Below, piece by piece: positions 1 to 9,345 of a stretch of DNA of 64,000 nucleotides (position 1 is the stretch's first letter; each line of letters starts with the position of its first letter). The notes below the pieces were generated by a model. It was not told the DNA's origin and searched no databases. It saw nothing but the letters and a program-made list of their open reading frames with translations. The stretch covers positions 620,001 to 684,000 of the forward strand of contig JAVHKY010000074.1 of the NCBI GenBank assembly GCA_035079385.1, in the 5' to 3' direction. Made by a program: the position numbers and the translations under genes. The stretch is from Aspidiotus rigidus (taxonomy: Eukaryota > Arthropoda > Insecta > Hemiptera > Diaspididae).

Positions 1-1690
1 TATAATTACTGCAGATTATTGACGTCAACTTATAGCTATACGATCGGAGTATGTGTTTGTGTTACAGCAACGCAAGCTGGCGTATTAGGCGCAAAAAGAA
101 AGATAGCTATATAGAAACAAAGACCGACGGGAGAAAGAGAGAGAGAGCGAGCTGTACGCAGAAGAGAGTGTGGCAGAGTGATGAAGAAGAAACGCGAAGA
201 CGGAAAAAAGTAAACGATATCGTACGATATGAGAAGAGGGAAATCTAGTTTTATCCATTTTGTGCACAATGGTGAGATGTAACAGGTTTGCGAATTTCCT
301 TGAAATGTATTAGACAGCGACCGATTACAGAAGCGATCAGTTCCTTTTTAAAGCTCATATGTCGTTTGTCGTATAGGCTTCGAATGAACGATTGATTGAA
401 ATACAGCATGAATAAAGAAAACGGTCCATCGTCGTTGTCGACTTTATATGTCGCGTGCGTATGTAAAAGCGAATCGTATGTACGACGTATAAATACTCCT
501 TTACGAGGTAGTCTACGAATATATAGAAGTAATACGATGAGATAAACGTGTGAAGACATATATGAATACTTGCTGTTCACTGTGCTTAGAATATTTATCG
601 AGACGTTTCTATTTTTTTTTTTTTTTTTGCCTTCTCGAGAAAAAAGGAAAACTGATACCTAAAAATGAAATCGCGGCTTATGTAGCTGTGAATCGTAATT
701 ATGCGATTTTTAAGAGTCCGTAAAATGTGTAGAGTATGTTAATAACTTTCAAAACAGGTCTCCCGTTGCGATAATTTGATTTTTATGAATGATATAGAGT
801 ACGACCACCGAAATTTACAATGTCTTAATGAATACCGCGACATTCAGTCGTCCGCGGTGGTTTTAAAATTTATTGCAAAATAACGCAACTTTAGGGAAGG
901 AAAAGCTCTCATGCGTCAAAATTCGCTGTAGTATTTGATTTACGCACGAATTAACGCAGCGACAACTTTGACATAATTAAGCCATATTGATAGAAAGATA
1001 TTTTTCTCAGATAGTATGAGCAGACAGATAGACGAGTTCGTGTAAACGTTATACCTACGATTTTAATGCCCAGTAGGTACCTTTTCAACACAAGTATAAA
1101 CTACAATTCAATTTGAAACCTTGTTAATCCAGAATCGTTGGTTACCAACATGGGATGATGAGAGCATCTTAAAAAATTTTACTGATTCCAAGGGGTATGA
1201 AAAATCATTCTCCTAAGACGAGCTTTTAAGATTTGTAAAAACTTCGTTTCAGCCGAAATACACTAATGGACGGTGTTAAATCGATGTGAAAATAATTGTT
1301 TGATCAGTTTTAAATTGACCATCATCAAACTTTTCAAATTAATCCAACTCCCTTTGAAAGGACATGTGCCACTTTTCCCCTCCCTAACTCCAGTCGGAAC
1401 GCCCGTCAACATTGTGAAAAAGCACTTATTTTGGTATGTTAACACGATAACGTTTGAAATAAAAGTTCATTCATCTCAACGAAAAATATTTTCCGAGTGA
1501 GGGGCATGGTATTTCAAGAATGTATCTGTCGCGCCGCCATATTCATGAAATTGTGGGAAAATTTAAGTCGCATGGTCGATTCAAAGTTTTACTTTTTTTC
1601 TTTTTTGGTTAGAGAAACGTTCCTTCTTTTAATCTTCTTCTAGGACGGCAAAGGCTCCACAAACCACGTTCACACCAAATTAACAAAATA
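1..1690. other. Non-coding upstream stretch, no gene seen
   Basis: No convincing coding exon or transposon protein is visible on either strand. The first 250 bases are purine-rich on the + strand with a GAGA run, and a poly-T tract lies near 611-629. A match to the Su(H) consensus (TGTGGGAA) occurs at 1552-1559. If vg has an earlier coding exon outside the window, this stretch belongs to its first intron; otherwise it is 5' flank. The expected N-terminal Vg exon, rich in tyrosine and proline, was looked for and not found. Confidence 0.4.
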
Positions 1691-2130
1691 TTTTGACCAA
1701 AAGTCGACTCATCGATTTTCAGTCGATTTACTTCCGTTCATCGATTATTGCAAATCGACCTAAAATTATGGATGTCAACTCAAAATCGACCACTCGTTCT
1801 TATACCATCGATTCATCGTCGACTTTGAAATAGAATCGACTACCGGTATTATAGATTAATGCTGACTGAAGATTGATGGCGAAACAAGAAAGAGGAATAC
1901 TCCGACGTGGAGTAAAAAAAAAATGCAAACCGCAGAAAAAATGAAAATACGCCGAAAGCGCTCGTCGTATTTTCATTTTTTCTGCGGTTTGCATTTTTTT
2001 TTACTCCACGTCGGAGTATTCCTCTTTCTTGTTTGGTATGGATAGCCGTAACTTAAAGGAACGGATTCGTTTAATTGATGGCGAAGTTTCGGTGACTCGA
2101 CCATTCCTGCACTGGTCAAGCATGAAATAT
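1690..2130. repeat. TCGA-rich repeat, block A, split by a hairpin
   Basis: The stretch is dense in GTCGA, TCGAC and AATCGAC, with many overlapping SalI-like palindromes. The same sequence style recurs at 22.4, 28.8, 30.8 and 58.0 kb. The shared edge phrase ending in ACTGGTCAAGCAT is at about 2106-2125. The block is interrupted by the near-perfect hairpin at 1882-2034. No coding capacity is evident. Confidence 0.7.
1882..2034. repeat. Near-perfect 70-nt inverted repeat (long hairpin)
   Basis: Left arm 1882-1951 and right arm 1966-2034 are reverse complements, apart from one base of length difference in an A/T run (10 A against 9 T). The loop is 14 nt (1952-1965). Such arms normally diverge quickly, so the structure is recent or maintained. 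It could be a fold-back transposon tip, a template-switch product, or an assembly/library fold-back artefact. As RNA it would form a long double-stranded hairpin. Confidence 0.9.
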
Positions 2131-2228
2131 TAAGGATTTAAGATTCTCAATTTGCTCTTTTTGGGCCGAGGTTATGGAACAAATAAGATTAAGTCATAAA
2201 ATGTAAAATACGGATATTATGCCTCAAT

Positions 2229-2259
<31 letters not shown>
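2130..2259 (+). mobile_element. 3' end of a non-LTR retrotransposon with (TTA)n tail
   Basis: The sequence ending in GCCTCAATAAAAG followed by about eight TTA units (2233-2258) resembles the 3' untranslated end of insect non-LTR elements that terminate in a simple-repeat tail. No coding part is attached in frame upstream. It abuts a reverse-transcriptase fragment that begins right after the tail, so two insertions may be nested or adjacent. The family assignment is by general appearance only. Confidence 0.45.
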
Positions 2260-2265
2260 ACTACG

Positions 2266-2860
2266 CACGGAAACAAATAGCAAATATGAACGTTGATAAC
2301 CAAACATCTGAAGATATTGATGGAATCCTGGAAGGCGTCAAACAAGGCTGCGTACTCTCGCCTCTACTACTCATTATATATTCGAAGCTATTTTCCTGAA
2401 AGTATTGCAAGAAGCAAGAGGTGGAGTGATAGTAAATGGTCGATTTATTAGTATTCTGAGATACGCGGAAGATACCATTAACATCGCAAGCAGCAGAGAG
2501 GAACTGCAACGGGTACTGGACACCCTAGTTGCTTAGAGTGAACCGCTGGACTTAACAATGAATATATCAAAAACCTGACAGTCTTCAAGTACTTGAGAAC
2601 TCTTGTTGACGAGAACTGTAATGCCACAAGAGAAATACGATCGAGGATTGAACAGGCTAGAGCGATCTTCATAACAATGAAGAAGTTCTTTGTAACAAAA
2701 GAAATAAGCCCAGAGTAGCGGCTTCGAATGGTACACTATTACGTACTCTTGGTTTTGCTGTATCGGTGTGAAGCGTGGACCCTGAGTAAAGCAATGGAGG
2801 CAAAAACAGAAGCGTTTGAATTCCTGGCAGAGCCCACAAACCGATTACATTGTTACTTAC
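2266..2860 (+). pseudogene. RTE-like non-LTR reverse transcriptase fragment
   Basis: Conceptual translation across several frame breaks shows GVKQGCVLSPLL (RT motif around the fingers/palm), then VNGRFIS, then YAEDTINIASSREELQ, the position of the catalytic YADD box. One Asp of that box is Glu here, which should inactivate the enzyme. Further on come MNISK, then YLRTLVDENCNATREIRSRIEQAR and CEAWTL, typical of the region after the palm in RTE-type elements. Stops interrupt it, for example at 2389 and at about 2534. It is a dead 5'- and 3'-truncated copy. The part at 3452-3720 on the - strand is the following C-terminal region of the same kind of element. Confidence 0.8.
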
Positions 2861-3452
2861 TTCATGTGCGAGTCCGAGGGCAACGTAGCAGAACGCACAA
2901 ATCCATCAGAGCACCCACTGCAGGAGTGATGAGCACCCAGAGCGCATACTATAGTGCAGGTGTGCTTAACCTATGACACGTAATAAGAAATTTAAAAATA
3001 GCAGGAATTTCTTCAAATAATTTTTTATGGCCCGCAAGAACTTTAACTTGTGCTCTATGGCCCGGTGTCCAAAAAGGTTAAGCGCCCTTATAGTGGCGTC
3101 GAAATGACACACGCCGTTGTACACCTGAAATCTATGCAGCCTAATGTACGGGAAATATATATTTGCCCAAGACATTATTGCGTCTATTACTTTGATTGGT
3201 GACTCAACTTTTCAAGAATTACATTATTTTCGCAATTCTTTTTTCAAATAATGTGCATTTAATAGGATGCATAACGAACTATTTCTTTGTAATTTTTTAT
3301 TGTTACAAAATTTCATGGCAATCAATTTTTTACAACTACTCGCAATTTTCCACAGCTGTCATCAATTGCAGTTTGGAAAATTGATTGCGCCGTTGGATCG
3401 ATTTGAGGTGAATTGGTAGTTTTCTAGAAATGCATACTGGTCGACTTTGAAT
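2860..3452. other. Non-coding stretch, nothing recognised
   Basis: AT-rich sequence with no open frame resembling a known protein and no clear inverted or tandem repeat. It separates two RTE-like fragments lying in opposite orientation. Confidence 0.4.
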
Positions 3453-3720
3453 CAACGATGTACAATCATTCCTTTGAAGCGTTCTTTGAGTTTTGTGACT
3501 TCGCTACTCGCAGACAGAATCTCCTTCTTGTTAGCCTTGACACTGCCGCTCTGAGGATTTCCCATGCGGATCTTTCCTTCCAGCACAAGTCTCAGTAGCT
3601 TGTATTTACCGCCCCTCACGGCGTGGCCTAGATAGCCCAATTTACGCTCCTTTACTATTGTCAATAGGATCTTTTTGTTTCTGCCGGTCCGTTTCAAAAC
3701 CTCCGCGTTTGTGACTCTCT
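3452..3720 (-). pseudogene. RTE-like element, C-terminal region
   Basis: The - strand reads RTGRNKKILLTIVKERKLGYLGHAVRG, followed by KYKLLRLVLEGKI. The pattern of a repeated leucine, then KLxYLGHxxRG, then a GKI is the conserved C-terminal segment after the reverse transcriptase of RTE-type non-LTR elements in insects. The frame is open for 81 codons but lacks the upstream polymerase on this strand. It probably belongs to the same family as the + strand fragment at 2266-2860, inverted. No function is expected. Confidence 0.65.
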
Positions 3721-4017
3721 GTGCCTAGGATATTCTGAGTAGTGATCGGTATGTACACTTCAAACGGGTGCGATTTTTCGGCACAGTAAAAAAGAGGAAA
3801 CAAACAGTAAAATAGATTGCGAGCACATATTTCAATGACATTCAGCAGTACTGAAGAAGACGAGCAGTTATATGAAATATTGCACTGTAAGTAAGTAGAA
3901 ATCACAGTAATGGAATCAAATGAACAGAAATGAATGGAGCAGTAAATAAATGTATGGAACAGTTTTTATGAACTGAAAATGACTTCAAAAGTTGTATTTA
4001 GAAAAAATAATTTTCGT

Positions 4018-4491
4018 TCACTGCAGAAGAAGGGCCCGTCTTGCTTTGGCAGGACGCCCTCTCTTCCTCTTCTGGCCAAGGGGAATCATCTTAGCCGCCT
4101 CAGGAACAGTTACGACATGTTGCCGTATCTTCATCCCAAGGATGTCCCGATTTGGCTCAGTTATGTGACTCGCGTGTGTTCCCTCGCTCTCAAACAACAA
4201 AACCTGTTCATTTTTAGCATGGTACAGAAGCAGCAGACGAGCAGGTTATTCATCTGAACGATATTTGCCCAGAACACACCGATATTCCACTTTCATCCCT
4301 TCACTTGTGTGATTTGTCCAACTTTTCCACCAAATATTTCTACGAGTAAGTTCTTCGTCGGCATCCTCTGCGGTTTCAAAGGAAGCTGCCTTCACCCATG
4401 TTTTCGAGTGTCGTCTTCGTTTTCGAGGAGGTTCGAACTCTTCTTCATCATTACTGCTCTCGACAAAATCATCCACAAAAGTTGCTTCCAT
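4018..4491 (-). pseudogene. Internally deleted MULE-derived ORF
   Basis: Reading from ATG 4491 downwards gives an acidic N-terminus (MEATFVDDFVESSNDEEEFE), a basic patch PPRKRRRHSK, and a FLYWCH/DNA-binding-like segment (WWKSWTNHTSEGMKVEYRC, then PARLLLLYHAK). It then continues in the same frame into the C-terminal end of a MULE transposase (EAAKMIPLGQKRKRGRPAKA) and stops at 4018. The DDE catalytic core and SWIM zinc finger between these parts are absent. One in-frame TAA (about 4246-4248) breaks the frame. The RGRP core is AT-hook-like. What remains would be a small DNA-binding protein if read through. This is a non-autonomous derivative; the same C-terminal tail occurs in copies at 11.4 and 55 kb. 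Confidence 0.7.
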
Positions 4492-4499
4492 GATGCGTA

Positions 4500-5167
4500 A
4501 AATACAAAAAAAAAAAAAAAGACACACTGCAATTCTTTCAGCAATACACGAGTATAACACGATGAAAATAAGGGACGCTGCAATTCACTTCACAATTCAC
4601 GAGTTCACAAAATGACCGGTTCCTTAGTTTAATGCTCACACCATCTGTTTTACTGCGGAAAATAATTATCCCAGGTGAAACTGCTACACGTTGAGTCTAT
4701 GCTCGCACATAGAGTAGATAATAGTTGAAATAAGTAAGGACACACCGTAGATGAAGGTTGCTGTTAGAAAAGTTTTAGAAGGAATCATCAGTTGTGGGAC
4801 GACGTGCTCAGAATTTTTCTTGATAATTTACTTATTTGGCGACCCACATAGTGAGATCCAAGTCACATATGCGGGAGTCAAACAATGGCACGGGACAGAC
4901 GGAAAATGAGAGAAAGAAAATGGTCACCTATTTTCCAACCAAACGAGGCGATCATGCAGAACTGGAAATGAATTCTTCTTTTACACCGACCTGAATGGGA
5001 AAATGATTTGCCAGCTTACATTGTATGTGATCATGGAACTTATGTTCTATCCATCATTGAAATGGCCCGTTAATTGAGACATTAACAACAAGTATTCGCA
5101 GAGCGCACACTGCAACAGTTTCACATTGGCGGCAAAACGCAGGAGCCACTCAGAGCGTATACATTAG
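4500..5167. other. Non-coding stretch upstream of PLE
   Basis: No protein similarity is recognised. The sequence from about 5100 may be a decayed 5' part of the adjacent Penelope-like element, because the frame upstream of 5168 is closed by a TAG at 5165-5167. Confidence 0.35.
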
Positions 5168-6495
5168 TCGCACCTTCATAAGATCCGACGGAACAACCTG
5201 ATTTTGACAAAGGCGGACAAGGGCAGCATGGTAGTGGTCATGGAGAAGGACTACACCCAAAAAGTGGAGTTGTACATCGCAGTTAATGGATACCAAGAGC
5301 TGGCGAGGGACCCAACACGGAAATACCAAGATGACCTGAAAGCTGTGTTGAAACGGAACAATGTACCCGGCAACGGAAGGACGCTTGAGATGAACCCGGT
5401 TGCACCAAAACTCAAGGGGCTTGTAAAACTCCACAAAGCGAACCGTCCGATGAGACCCCTGGTCAACAGCATTCAATCACCATGCTACAAGATAGCAAAG
5501 ATCGTAGCCACATTCCTGAAAGAAAACTACCAGTTTGCACCCAGACGAAGTATCAGAAACAACGGAGAGCTGATTGAGCAACTGGACAAGTTGGAAATCA
5601 GGAGTAACGACAAGCTGATATCCTTTGATGTGACTAATATGTTTGGTACCATACCGAAGGAGGAACTTCTCACTCTGCTCAAAAACAACAGATACCATGG
5701 GAACCCCGATGGGTCGAAGTACGCTAACATAGTGGAGGAGATCTTGAGCCAGAACTACTGCCGCTTCAATAACAGGTTCTACAGTCAGGAAAGGGGACTT
5801 GCGATGGGATCACCGCTGTCACCAATACTGGCGGAGATATTCATGAATGATATGGAAAACAAGATATTGAAGGGCAGCAAGTTCAGAAACTCGATCAAAC
5901 ACTGGGCCAGATATGAAGATGATATCCTAATTGTGTGGTCAGGCACTGATAGACAGGTGGATTTATTCCTTTCAGAAATGAACGCGATGAATGAGAGCAT
6001 CAAATTCACAATGGAAAAAGGCAATGAGACCATCAACTATTTGGACCTTACACTCACAATGGAGAACAATAGGATAGAATACAAAATCTACAGGAAGCCG
6101 ACGCATACTGACACCATCATCCCAAATGACTCCTACCACCACCCCAGGCACAAGTTAGCGGCAATCCAAAACTACTTATATCGGGCAATTTCTATCCTCG
6201 AGAACAACGAAGAGAAGAGGAAAGAGATCGAGATAGTAAAGCAGATCGTAGAAGCCAATGGCTACCGCAGATGTGTGGTGGAGGGAGTCTTTGGGAAAAT
6301 GGAAACAAAGAAAGGAACCCATGATAGCATAGTGAGAAAGTACTCTGGATCAATACCATATATAGGAAAGTACACGAACAAGGTGATAAAGGCGTTCAAT
6401 GGCTACGATGTGAATGTGGGTATCCAGAATAACCAACCCATGGTGAAGAGAATCAGCAATAACCAGACGGAACAAAAGGACAAGGAAAGCTTAGC
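5168..6495 (+). pseudogene. PLE reverse transcriptase (one frameshift from its endonuclease)
   Basis: The frame has no ATG at its head; it opens after a TAG at 5165-5167. Motifs in order: LTKADKGSMVVV (5204-5239), PKLKGLVKLHKANRPMRPLV, FDVTNMFGTIPKEE (motif A, from about 5622), RGLAMGSPLSPILAE (motif B, from about 5791), ARYEDDILIVWSG (motif C, catalytic box 5912-5923) and INYLDLTL. The catalytic box reads YEDD, where most PLEs have YVDD; both aspartates are present. The frame continues to 6682, but after about 6492 it is out of phase with the endonuclease, so a single indel near 6490 separates the two halves. Probably a recently disabled copy. Confidence 0.9.
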
Positions 6496-6840
6496 GGAGT
6501 GTACAAGCTCAGTTGTGAACAGTGCGAGGGGATCTATATGGGTGAGACTGGGAGAAAGTTTGAGGTCAGGAGAAAGGAGCACAAAACGTCGAGGGAGAAA
6601 GAAGATGGCAAGTCACTGTTTGGGAAACACTGTAGCGAGGAAAACCACGATGGAGAGGGAATATTTGAAGTCATACACGTAGAGAATCGCACAAAGAGAA
6701 GAAAACTCTGGGAACAAATGGAGATTGCAAAAGCCAAGAGGAAGGAAGCCTGCCTCTTGAACAATGTGATCACATTTGAGAGCGAAAAATTATTCGGTCT
6801 GGTGATTGGACGAGAGAAGAAGAACGGAACCAACCAATGA
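6496..6840 (+). pseudogene. PLE GIY-YIG endonuclease domain
   Basis: From 6496 the frame reads GVYKLSCEQCEGIYMGETGRK, which is the GVY...IYMG form of the GIY-YIG signature. It is followed by EVRRKEHK, the conserved basic helix, and GKHCSEENHDGEGIFEVI. In PLEs this C-terminal nuclease nicks the target to prime reverse transcription. The frame runs to a TGA at 6838-6840. It lies one reading frame away from the upstream polymerase, so a full polyprotein would need a frameshift. The same domain occurs in inverted orientation at 48644-48868 with only a few amino-acid differences. Confidence 0.9.
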
Positions 6841-7055
6841 GACGGCAGGAATCCAGGTAGCCAATAGAAATGCAGCATTTAGGACAATAGATTGAACCAA
6901 TCACAAAGCAGTATGTTTTAGCCAATAAGAACACAATGTCATATTATTGTAAGAATAAGTTTCTAGAAGTGAACCAATCACAACACAGCATTGTTATAGC
7001 CAATTAGATCACAGTGTTATACTATAAAAACTCATGGTTAAGGCCTTGTTCTCCA

Positions 7056-7110
7056 GTTGCGACACAACTGATGATGGGATAACACCCGAAAGTACTCTTG
7101 TATAAGCAAC
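7056..7110 (+). ncRNA. Type-I hammerhead ribozyme in the PLE-1 3' region
   Basis: Stem I outer GTTGC (7056-7060) pairs with GCAAC (7106-7110). Stem I inner ACAA (7064-7067) pairs with TTGT (7098-7101), with a small internal loop between. The core CTGATGA is at 7068-7074, stem II GGG/CCC at 7076-7078 and 7085-7087, and the core GAAA at 7088-7091. Stem III is only two pairs (A-U, G-C) with loop TA. The cleavage base is C 7097, so cutting falls between 7097 and 7098. One extra T (7075) follows CTGATGA. Hammerheads of this minimal kind are known from PLEs. An identical copy is at 48372-48426. Confidence 0.85.
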
Positions 7111-7150
7111 TAATAAAATAGATTTGTACAATTGAAAAATCCTTTTTCAA

Positions 7151-9140
7151 TTCATGTCTTTAGGCTGGTTTTACATCTTTTGTATTGGTTTCCCCAGCAT
7201 ATTTCGTGGACTTTGGGTACAGGAGTTTGTGCGACTATGATCTTGGGACTACACTAGACTAAAAATTGCTGGAGAACTAGGCTGAAGCTCTCATAATTGT
7301 ACGTTGATGAAGAGGGGTGGAATACCATGTTCTCCTTTTCGCTCCTTTTTCTGTCAATATATAACCTTGTATAACATACTGGTATCTTTCTCTGTGATTT
7401 GAAAGATACTACCTAGGAGACGGGACGTGGTAGGCTGGTTGGATCAATTTCTTTTGCTTTTCTTTCATCATCATCTTTCAACACAATGGTCTCGCAGGAA
7501 CGACTTGAAAGTTTTACGAAATAATTTCCTGCTCCTGCGACTAAGAGGAAACCTGAAACATGATCCGTATTTTTTGTGCACTAGCAGAAAGTCCTTTTTT
7601 GAATTCATTTGCGATATCAATTTTCCCGACTGCTACAAATTTTCTATCGATTTTTCTTGACCTCTTTTTCCTGAATTTCTGGTCTTGTTCGTATTCCGAA
7701 AAATTCTACTAGTTTTTTTTCTTTTTTTTTTTTGCGAAGGCTTGTTGAGGCTTCCAATCCTGTTAGAACGCGCAGCTTGAGCCTCATTACAACACAATCA
7801 GCCTTCTTTTTCTTTGGGCGGTGTTAAGCACTTGCAATCGTCTGAAGAATTGGACATTCATTGATCAACCAAATTAGGTATATTGACTAAAAGCTGTTAG
7901 TTCATGCTTTCTACGTTATTCCATCATCAGTATCAATTTACGCGAGAACGGAATTCAATCGCTCTATCAGAAAATTTTATGTCTCGGACCACGCATTCTG
8001 CTACCGGATCGATGAAAAGTGATACAGTATCGGTGATTTTTCTTTCTTACACTTTTCGATTTCATCCGCGGGTTGTAATAAATACGTCGTCGCGAAAGAA
8101 TTTATTACCCTCTAATTACGCTCGTACGCGTATCAATTTACTTACACAGCGTATCCTAATGATGACGAATGTACGTTGTTGAAATTTTCCCGCACATTTT
8201 ACGATTAATTCATTCGTTTAAGTTTACACATACCTGCGCATTCGTACACACACGATATTAGCCCATTAAAAAGCCATAAAAATACTATTTAACGACAAAT
8301 ATAAGATAGAGAAGAGAACCATCAACGGAATTCCCGTACAAAAAGTGCTAGCTATCTTTTTTTTTTCTCTCTCTGTCTCTCTACAACAATATTATTTTCA
8401 TGTTTCGAGACCTATACGAAATTACGAAAAGGTGTCCGCGTAGATGACGGGCGCGCATACTAGGCATTTCTTGCGGACTATTTTAGGCCGATCGTGTACC
8501 TTCGGTATAATAATATTTTATCCTTATACGTATCAAAGAGATATACACGAACATTCTACGTATATGTGCGATGGTGAAAAAGAGAAAAATTTAACAACAG
8601 TTCAATCAAGTCCTAGTCCCAGAACGATGATACGATCTGCTGAAATCAGGTGAACGAGTTGAAAACGAGGAGCGAGTGGAAAGGAGAGGAGTTGATTGTT
8701 GTCGCCGCAACCGCCGTCATCACAGCGCTCTTTCACGAGGATGTAAAGACAAAGAGGGCCTGCTCGCGGTAACTAGTATCGGCGACTATTACAAAAGAAT
8801 TTACCGAATTCCAAACCTTTCTATAACAACTACCGATAGAAAATAAATCAACGAGACACTATACTTTATAAGACGTTGTTGGTGTGCACCCCTATTGTTA
8901 TTGCTATATATGCTTATGCAGTTGGAGCTTCAGACGGTGAGAAAGAGAAAACTTACCTCTGGTCAGTTTTAGAATACTTGTGTGCGTGCGTAAATTTTTC
9001 GCCACGTACAAAAATCAGTTTGAAAATCCTTGTTCCCACGTTGAAGATGACGTTCGAACATCTACGACGTATGAGGAACGAATTCATTAATGTATACCCG
9101 GTCTGTAAAATAATGAGTCTTTTGTGTTCTCGTGTTGCAG
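7151..9140. other. Non-coding flank upstream of the first visible vg exon
   Basis: No coding similarity is recognised at 7151-7900. The segment 7900-9140 has few low-complexity runs and no transposon signal, as expected of sequence close to a conserved exon, and ends in a good splice acceptor (TTGCAG) at 9140. Open frames at 8444 and 8876 have no features of Vg or another family I recognise. This is a possible site of regulatory sequence, by position only. Confidence 0.4.
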
Positions 9141-9345
9141 TTCAACGTTCAGAGATCGTTAGATCAGCCGTCAACGTCAGCACTGAGTAGTGAATCATAT
9201 CATATACCTCATCATAGTCATACGCCGTCGCATCATAGTAGCGCCGGTTCGGTCAGTTCAAATGGTGGAGTCGGTAGTCCTGGTTCTCCGTCTGCAGTTC
9301 CCATTAGATATAAGGAAGAGGAAACCTCAAATTCAAAAGACAGCG
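9141..9345 (+). CDS. vg: vestigial, Ser/His-rich exon before the TONDU domain
   Basis: The exon is bounded by acceptor AG at 9139-9140 and donor GTAAGT at 9346-9351. It encodes 68 residues plus the first base of the next codon, starting FNVQRSLDQPSTSALSS and continuing through HIPHHSHTPSHHSS, a Ser/Gly/Pro stretch and IRYKEEETSNS. It has no start codon, so at least one earlier exon is missing. Vestigial is the co-activator that binds the TEAD factor Scalloped and selects wing and flight-muscle fate in insects. Assignment rests on exact phase joining to the TONDU exon at 14463 and on composition; this low-complexity part alone would not be diagnostic. Confidence 0.85.

Larger units (their letters stand above)
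5168..7150 (+). mobile_element. Penelope-like element (PLE-1), nearly complete 3' part
   Basis: The copy carries a long reverse-transcriptase frame (5168-6495), a GIY-YIG endonuclease frame (6496-6840), a 3' untranslated region, a hammerhead ribozyme (7056-7110) and a terminal hairpin, TTGAAAAA facing TTTTTCAA, at 7132-7150. PLEs are retroelements whose reverse transcriptase is related to telomerase and whose endonuclease primes insertion. The N-terminal domain that normally precedes KADKG is missing, so the copy is 5'-truncated. A second, very similar 3' piece lies at 48334-48925, which suggests relatively recent activity of the family. Confidence 0.92.

Noticed and set aside
7905..7935. CTGATGATGGAATAACG on the - strand
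   Set aside because: A GAAA occurs nearby, but stem II and stem I do not form.
8444..8653. Frame with YPYTYQR, reminiscent of the Vestigial N-terminus
   Set aside because: The match is only a few residues, the frame has no conserved start context, and its end does not give a good in-phase splice to 9141.
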